From contig JAUXGG010000025.1 in the NCBI GenBank assembly GCA_030622265.1, positions 1-11,119 of the forward strand: 11,119 nt of DNA, read 5' to 3'. The notes under the pieces are model-generated. The model ran no database searches and had not been told where the DNA came from. It saw only the letters and a list, made by a program, of their open reading frames with translations. Source of the stretch: Candidatus Eiseniibacteriota bacterium. Lineage in GTDB: Bacteria; Arandabacterota; Arandabacteria; Arandabacterales; Arandabacteraceae. Below are positions 7,613 to 11,119 of this stretch, in pieces (the first letter of the stretch is position 1; the number at the start of each line of letters is the position of its first letter). The position numbers were made by a program, and so were the translations under genes.

Positions 7613-8732
7613 TGGCCGCCTCCCCCAGGACCTTCCAATAGATCTCTTCGTGTGTATCGGTCATTTTCCCGATGCTCCAGTTCTCTTCCACGCGCCGCCT
7701 TGCCTCACGTCCAAGCTCGGCCATGTCGGTGCGCCGGGCAGCCTTCTCCACTGTCTCGGCGATCGCCTCGGGCCGGCCCGGCTCAAACAGGAAGCCAAGG
7801 CGCTCATCGATGATCTCCGGCAGGCCTCCAACCCGGGACGCCGCCACCACTCTTTCGCACGACATGGCCTCCAGGGCCGCGATGGAGGTGGCCTCCACCA
7901 GAGACGGCACGACAACCAGGTCGGCGGATGAGTAGACCGAAGGCATCCTGGCATTCTCAACACCGCCCATGAAGACCACCCGGTCGCTGATGCCCAACCC
8001 GGCGGCGGTACCCCCGAGCTCGGCGGCCAGGGGGCCGTCACCGGTAATATAGAGCCGGACCTTCATCCTGTCCTTCAGGATGCCCATGGCACGGACCAAG
8101 AACTCAACGCCGTTCTTGGCCACGAGACGCCGGGGGCATACGATCACGAACTCGCCCGCCTCCCGCTCGAGGCTGCCGCTCACGGGCTTGAAGGTCGCGG
8201 TGTCGATACCGTTCACTATGGGCACCGTCCAGGATCCCGGGACCAGGTCGGCCACCACGCCGTCTATCTCCTTGCTGGTTGATAAGAGAGCACCGGCCCT
8301 CCTTAAGACCAGGTTCAACGGCGGCCTCATGGCCGCATTCTTCGCGAGCCTCAGGAAGTGTGACGAGTGAACCGTCACCACCAGCGGGCGGCCATAGAGC
8401 AGCGCCGCGACACTTCCACCCAGGGCGGAAGCAAAGGTGTGGCAGTGGATAAGGTCGAAACTCTTCGCGGAGTAAGTGATCTCGGGCGCGGAGAATACAC
8501 TGCCCAGGCTCCAGCCCACGAAGTGCTTACCGAAAGACGGAAGCCTCCGCACCTGCACCCCGTCCATCTCTTCACTCGCGGGCGATGACGCTTCGGTCCT
8601 GGTTGTGATGACCTTGACACTGTGGCCCCGCCTCACCAGCTCTCTGGCAAGGAAGTACACGTGGCTCTCTATCCCTCCCTGGCGCGGGGGGAAGTATATG
8701 CTGGGCATGAGGATATTGAGCTTACGGCTCAT
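7605..8732 (-). CDS. GT4-family glycosyltransferase (GT-B fold)
   Basis: The product has 375 residues from the ATG at 8732, which has GAGGTGA with the GAGG core 8 nt upstream; a GTG at 8741 is inside that Shine-Dalgarno region and is unlikely. It is a soluble retaining glycosyltransferase with two Rossmann-like halves. The N-terminal acceptor half begins MPSIYFPPRQGGIESHV (9-25), with the glycine-rich loop seen in GT4 enzymes, and includes HCHTF (96-100) and VTVHSSH (119-125). The linker NGIDTATF (174-181) precedes the donor half with RRLVAKNGVEFLVRA (201-215), ITGDGP (229-234), VPSLVEATSIAALEAMS with the EX7E pair E280 and E288, and GGLPEII (302-308). It likely adds a sugar to a membrane-linked glycan on the cytoplasmic face. 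Donor and acceptor cannot be told. It overlaps the GT-C gene upstream by 11 bp and wecB downstream by 8 bp, so all three are probably translated together. Confidence 0.93.
   Translation of the reverse strand: MSRKLNILMPSIYFPPRQGGIESHVYFLARELVRRGHSVKVITTRTEASSPASEEMDGVQVRRLPSFGKHFVGWSLGSVFSAPEITYSAKSFDLIHCHTFASALGGSVAALLYGRPLVVTVHSSHFLRLAKNAAMRPPLNLVLRRAGALLSTSKEIDGVVADLVPGSWTVPIVNGIDTATFKPVSGSLEREAGEFVIVCPRRLVAKNGVEFLVRAMGILKDRMKVRLYITGDGPLAAELGGTAAGLGISDRVVFMGGVENARMPSVYSSADLVVVPSLVEATSIAALEAMSCERVVAASRVGGLPEIIDERLGFLFEPGRPEAIAETVEKAARRTDMAELGREARRRVEENWSIGKMTDTHEEIYWKVLGEAANA
7619..7626 (-). promoter_or_regulatory. Shine-Dalgarno of wecB
   Basis: GGGGGAGG lies 6 nt before the ATG at 7612, within the last codons of the GT4 gene. 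It supports independent re-initiation on wecB. Confidence 0.65.
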
Positions 8733-10320
8733 TGGTCTCACCTCGGGGGACTGTGAAACGGTAAACCGCGGTCACCGGCTCCTCAGTGAAGTGGGCTTCC
8801 CTGAGGTGGTCCGTCATCTCGTGAAGCACCGGTATGAGATAGACATCGGTGGCAGACGTGCCCGAGCTCAGCTTCTCAAGCACGATATAGTCCGGCCGCG
8901 CCTCCAGAAGATACTCCCGCATGGCGTTCTTGTCCCTCGTGAAAGGATACGCGATGGTTTTCCTGTTACTGTAGAGATAGAATAGGAACGGCTTCCTGCA
9001 AAGAACCACCGCGTCCTCATCCGAGTTCCCATCGATCCACTTAGCGGCATCGAAATACCTCACCCAGCCCGCCGGGTAGCCCTTTGTCCGGCCAATGTAC
9101 CGGTAAAGCGAGACGAGGTTGGTCAGGGCAAGGAGACCGCATATCACCGTAACGGCGAGACCCCTGGCCCCGAAGAATCCAAGCAGCCACCTGAGGCCTG
9201 CATACAGGTAAATCGCGAGCAAGGGCGCCAAGGGGATCATGAATCTCTCGCTGCGCCATACCTCGGGCCAGCCCAGGTAAATCATCATGTAAAACACGAT
9301 ATAGAGACTTATAAGCAATGCCTTCTTTCGAAGCGCGATCGCGCCAAACACTGCGATCACGATGATCAAGACCGACATCAGGGATGTCATGGCGATCTCA
9401 CCGAAGTCCCTGGCAGGCCTCACCAGGGTGGGGAGAATATTGGTGGGCATCATGCTGCCCAGATAGGCAGTCCCGTTGATCCAGACCCTGCTGATGAGGC
9501 CGGAGAAAGTGATCATTCCCTGGTCCGGGTCATAGGGATTGGCCGAAAAAAGAACTTTGAGATACCTGCTCCCCTCGCCGGCAGCGGTGTAGTTGCGAAT
9601 GGCCCAGAGTCCCGAGACCGCAAGAAAACCGCAGATCAGGATCACGGCCTCCTTCCGCCGGGACTTAAGCAGCAGGAAAACCACCGAGGCAAACACCAGG
9701 CTCGCCCCCACGGTCCGCGCGAAATACGCCCATATGCAGAGCACAAGGCCGGCTAGGGCCGTCCGGCTGCCCTTAGGCCCGGTCAGCACCAGGTAGATGG
9801 CGAGCAAACTGAAGAGCATATAGGGCACATCTGAGAGAACCTGGTGGGAGTACTCAAGCACCGATGAGGATATGGCTATCGTGAAGGCTGCTATCGCGGC
9901 AAGGTGATCTCCGACGAGCCTTCTGGCGAGCAGGAATGTGAATCCCGCGGCAGCCACGAAACAGAGCAGAACATTGATCTTCATTGACGTGACCGAATCT
10001 CCGAAGACGAACGACCAGCCGGCGAGGAAGGCCGGAAATCCCGGAGGATACTTGGTGGCGGGACGCAATTCCGGATGGTTGATATAGCGGAACCCCTGTC
10101 CTTCGGCCAATGCCCTGGTGAGAATCACAAACTCGGCATTATCGCCTATGGCGGAAGGAAGATCATCGAAGGAGAGAATCCCGGCGAGCAGGGCGATCCC
10201 GCAGATCGCGACGAGAATCACGGCGAGCCTGCGGCGGGAGATATTCTCCTTGCTCGCTATTGGCCCGGGCCCTCTGGACTCCGGCCTCTTGCTCCTGGTT
10301 CCCTTAATCTTGTTCGCCAT
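8722..10320 (-). CDS. GT39/ArnT-like GT-C membrane glycosyltransferase
   Basis: A 532-residue integral membrane protein with a basic cytoplasmic N-terminus (1-30), a first helix at about 32-49 and roughly ten more hydrophobic segments up to about residue 420. A soluble C-terminal tail of about 110 residues follows. The first periplasmic loop carries the acidic pair typical of PMT_2/ArnT-type enzymes (DLPSAIGDNAEF, D60 and E63), followed by RPATKYPPGFPAFLAG (86-101), SHQVLSDVPYML (158-169) and AYFARTVG (198-205). Such enzymes take a sugar from a polyprenyl phosphate carrier and transfer it on the outer face to lipid, glycan or protein. The upstream gene encodes an ArnC/GtrB-like GT2 that could make that donor. 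The start chosen at 10320 has AGAAGGG 8 nt upstream; an ATG pair further up (10341, 10338) lacks a Shine-Dalgarno. The gene overlaps its neighbours by 17 bp and 11 bp. Sugar and acceptor are unknown. Confidence 0.9.
   Translation of the reverse strand: MANKIKGTRSKRPESRGPGPIASKENISRRRLAVILVAICGIALLAGILSFDDLPSAIGDNAEFVILTRALAEGQGFRYINHPELRPATKYPPGFPAFLAGWSFVFGDSVTSMKINVLLCFVAAAGFTFLLARRLVGDHLAAIAAFTIAISSSVLEYSHQVLSDVPYMLFSLLAIYLVLTGPKGSRTALAGLVLCIWAYFARTVGASLVFASVVFLLLKSRRKEAVILICGFLAVSGLWAIRNYTAAGEGSRYLKVLFSANPYDPDQGMITFSGLISRVWINGTAYLGSMMPTNILPTLVRPARDFGEIAMTSLMSVLIIVIAVFGAIALRKKALLISLYIVFYMMIYLGWPEVWRSERFMIPLAPLLAIYLYAGLRWLLGFFGARGLAVTVICGLLALTNLVSLYRYIGRTKGYPAGWVRYFDAAKWIDGNSDEDAVVLCRKPFLFYLYSNRKTIAYPFTRDKNAMREYLLEARPDYIVLEKLSSGTSATDVYLIPVLHEMTDHLREAHFTEEPVTAVYRFTVPRGETNEP
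8738..8744 (-). promoter_or_regulatory. Shine-Dalgarno of the GT4 gene, inside the preceding gene
   Basis: GAGGTGA with its GAGG core 8 nt before the ATG at 8732. The GTG at 8741 is part of this site, so it is a poor start candidate. Confidence 0.65.
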
Positions 10321-11119
10321 TCCGGGAACCCTTCTCATCATCGTGGGAAAGCCTGGCCTTTATGCTGTACTCGTCCCTGCCCCGGTGACCGATCCTCACG
10401 ATAAACTCCGCCACCAGTCCGGTGGATATCAACTGAAGGCCCAGGATCATGAGCAGGACACCGAGCGTAAGCAGGGGGTGCTTGCCCTGAATATTGCCGA
10501 AGGTGAATCTCAGCCATACCAAATAGCAGTTGATCCCGAAACCGGCCAGCGAGAAGACGATGCCTATTGTCCCGAAGAAGTGAAGCGGGCTTGTGGTATA
10601 ACCCGTCAGCAACACCACGGTCAGAAGGTCAAGGAAGCCGTGGAGGAAACGTCCCGCCCCGTACTTGGTCTTTCCGTGGACCCTCGGGTGATGCTTGACC
10701 GCGGCCTCCCCTACCCTGAACCCCGCCTTGTGGGCGAATACGGGCAGGAACCTGTGGAGCTGGCCGTAGACCTTAAGGTGGCCGGTAACGTAGCTCCTGT
10801 AAGCTTTGAGGCCGCAGTTCATGTCATGAATCTTGAGTCCCGTTACCCACTTGGTGACCGTGTTGAACACCCTTGAAGGAATGGTCTTGGTTATGGGGTC
10901 CCTGCGGCTCTGTTTCCAGCCGGACACCAGATCATAGCCTTCATCCATCTTCTCGACGAGCGTCGGAATCTCTTCCGGGTCATCCTGCAGGTCGGCATCT
11001 ATGGTGACTATTATATCTCCCCGGGCCTCATCGAATCCGACCGACAACGCGGCGCTCTTCCCATAGTTGGTCCTGAAACTGAGGACGCGGGAGAAGGGGT
11101 CGGCATCAAAGATCTCGGA
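10304..11119 (-). CDS. Membrane-anchored GT2 polyprenyl-phosphate glycosyltransferase (ArnC/GtrB-like), 5' end missing
   Basis: The reading frame is open to the right edge, giving 271 visible residues plus stop; the true start lies outside. A TTG at 11047 is internal, because the residues before it (FRTNYGKSAALSVGF) are a family motif equivalent to the NRNYGQHSA region of ArnC. Next come VTIDADLQDDPEEIP with the metal-binding DAD, VSGWKQSRRDP, the HDMNCGLKAYR block, and GRFLHGFLDLLT with TSPLHFFG leading into two transmembrane helices, about FFGTIGIVFSLAGFGINCYL and LLTLGVLLMILGLQLIS. The tail is basic then polar. Enzymes of this architecture move a sugar from a nucleotide donor to polyprenyl phosphate on the cytoplasmic face. 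The following GT-C gene overlaps by 17 bp, giving a natural donor-maker and donor-user pair as in ArnC/ArnT. The sugar is not determinable here. Confidence 0.92.
   Translation of the reverse strand, partial: SEIFDADPFSRVLSFRTNYGKSAALSVGFDEARGDIIVTIDADLQDDPEEIPTLVEKMDEGYDLVSGWKQSRRDPITKTIPSRVFNTVTKWVTGLKIHDMNCGLKAYRSYVTGHLKVYGQLHRFLPVFAHKAGFRVGEAAVKHHPRVHGKTKYGAGRFLHGFLDLLTVVLLTGYTTSPLHFFGTIGIVFSLAGFGINCYLVWLRFTFGNIQGKHPLLTLGVLLMILGLQLISTGLVAEFIVRIGHRGRDEYSIKARLSHDDEKGSRNGEQD
10329..10335 (-). promoter_or_regulatory. Shine-Dalgarno of the GT39-like gene, inside the preceding gene
   Basis: AGAAGGG lies 8 nt before the ATG at 10320 and decides that start over the ATG pair at 10341/10338, which has no purine-rich site before it. 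Confidence 0.65.

Noticed and set aside
10118..10876. Plus-strand open frame (252 codons) across the GT2/GT-C junction.
   Set aside because: Antisense to conserved GT2 motifs on the other strand; low-complexity charged translation typical of a shadow.
11045..11047. TTG at 11047 as the start of the ArnC/GtrB-like gene.
   Set aside because: The frame stays open to the window edge and the residues upstream (FRTNYGKSAA) match a conserved GT2 motif, so the start is outside the window.
1..11119. Searched for CRISPR arrays, tRNA or rRNA genes, insertion sequences, attachment sites and terminators.
   Set aside because: No direct-repeat array, transposase frame, tRNA-like sequence or hairpin followed by a T-run was seen; coding DNA fills essentially the whole window.

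Overview
The window is an 11.1 kb slice of a bacterial cell-envelope or surface-glycan gene cluster. All nine genes lie on the minus strand, so they read from the right edge to the left. The two end genes run off the window. There is no non-coding stretch longer than about 10 bp: genes overlap by 4-17 bp or are separated by 3-10 bp, and most have a clear purine-rich Shine-Dalgarno sequence inside the end of the preceding gene. No promoter, terminator, RNA gene, repeat array or mobile element is visible, so this is the interior of one long, translationally coupled operon.

The strong Shine-Dalgarno motifs, the WbaP-like membrane architecture and the WecB-type epimerase point to a bacterium. GC content is high (high fifties by eye). 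YfhO-type GT-C proteins, an LPG-synthase-like flippase protein and a Reg_prop-type beta-propeller together are often met in environmental or uncultivated lineages, but nothing here fixes the phylum.

In transcription order the genes are: (1) a membrane-anchored GT2 polyprenyl-phosphate glycosyltransferase of the ArnC/GtrB type (11119-10304, 5' end missing); (2) a GT39/ArnT-like GT-C membrane glycosyltransferase (10320-8722); (3) a GT4 glycosyltransferase (8732-7605); (4) a UDP-GlcNAc 2-epimerase, WecB type (7612-6485); (5) a lysylphosphatidylglycerol-synthase-TM-like flippase protein (6481-5567); (6) a YfhO-family multispanning GT-C protein (5570-3276); (7) a soluble Dpm1-type polyprenyl-phosphate mannose synthase (3283-2567); (8) a GT2 rhamnosyltransferase-like domain fused to a WbaP-like polyprenyl glycosylphosphotransferase whose catalytic core is missing (2556-475); (9) the start of an exported beta-propeller protein (478-1).

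A working model (inference): cytoplasmic enzymes make activated sugars (UDP-ManNAc from WecB) and polyprenyl-phosphate sugars (genes 1 and 7). These are flipped, possibly by gene 5, and used on the outer face by the two GT-C enzymes (genes 2 and 6) to decorate a glycan or protein. The GT4 and GT2 enzymes extend a lipid-linked glycan on the inner face. The exported propeller protein, coupled to the end of the glycosyltransferase block, could be an acceptor, a glycan-binding partner or simply co-regulated. The most unusual object is gene 8: a fusion that keeps the membrane and substrate-proximal framework of a phosphoglycosyl transferase but has lost the segment that carries the catalytic Asp-Glu pair.
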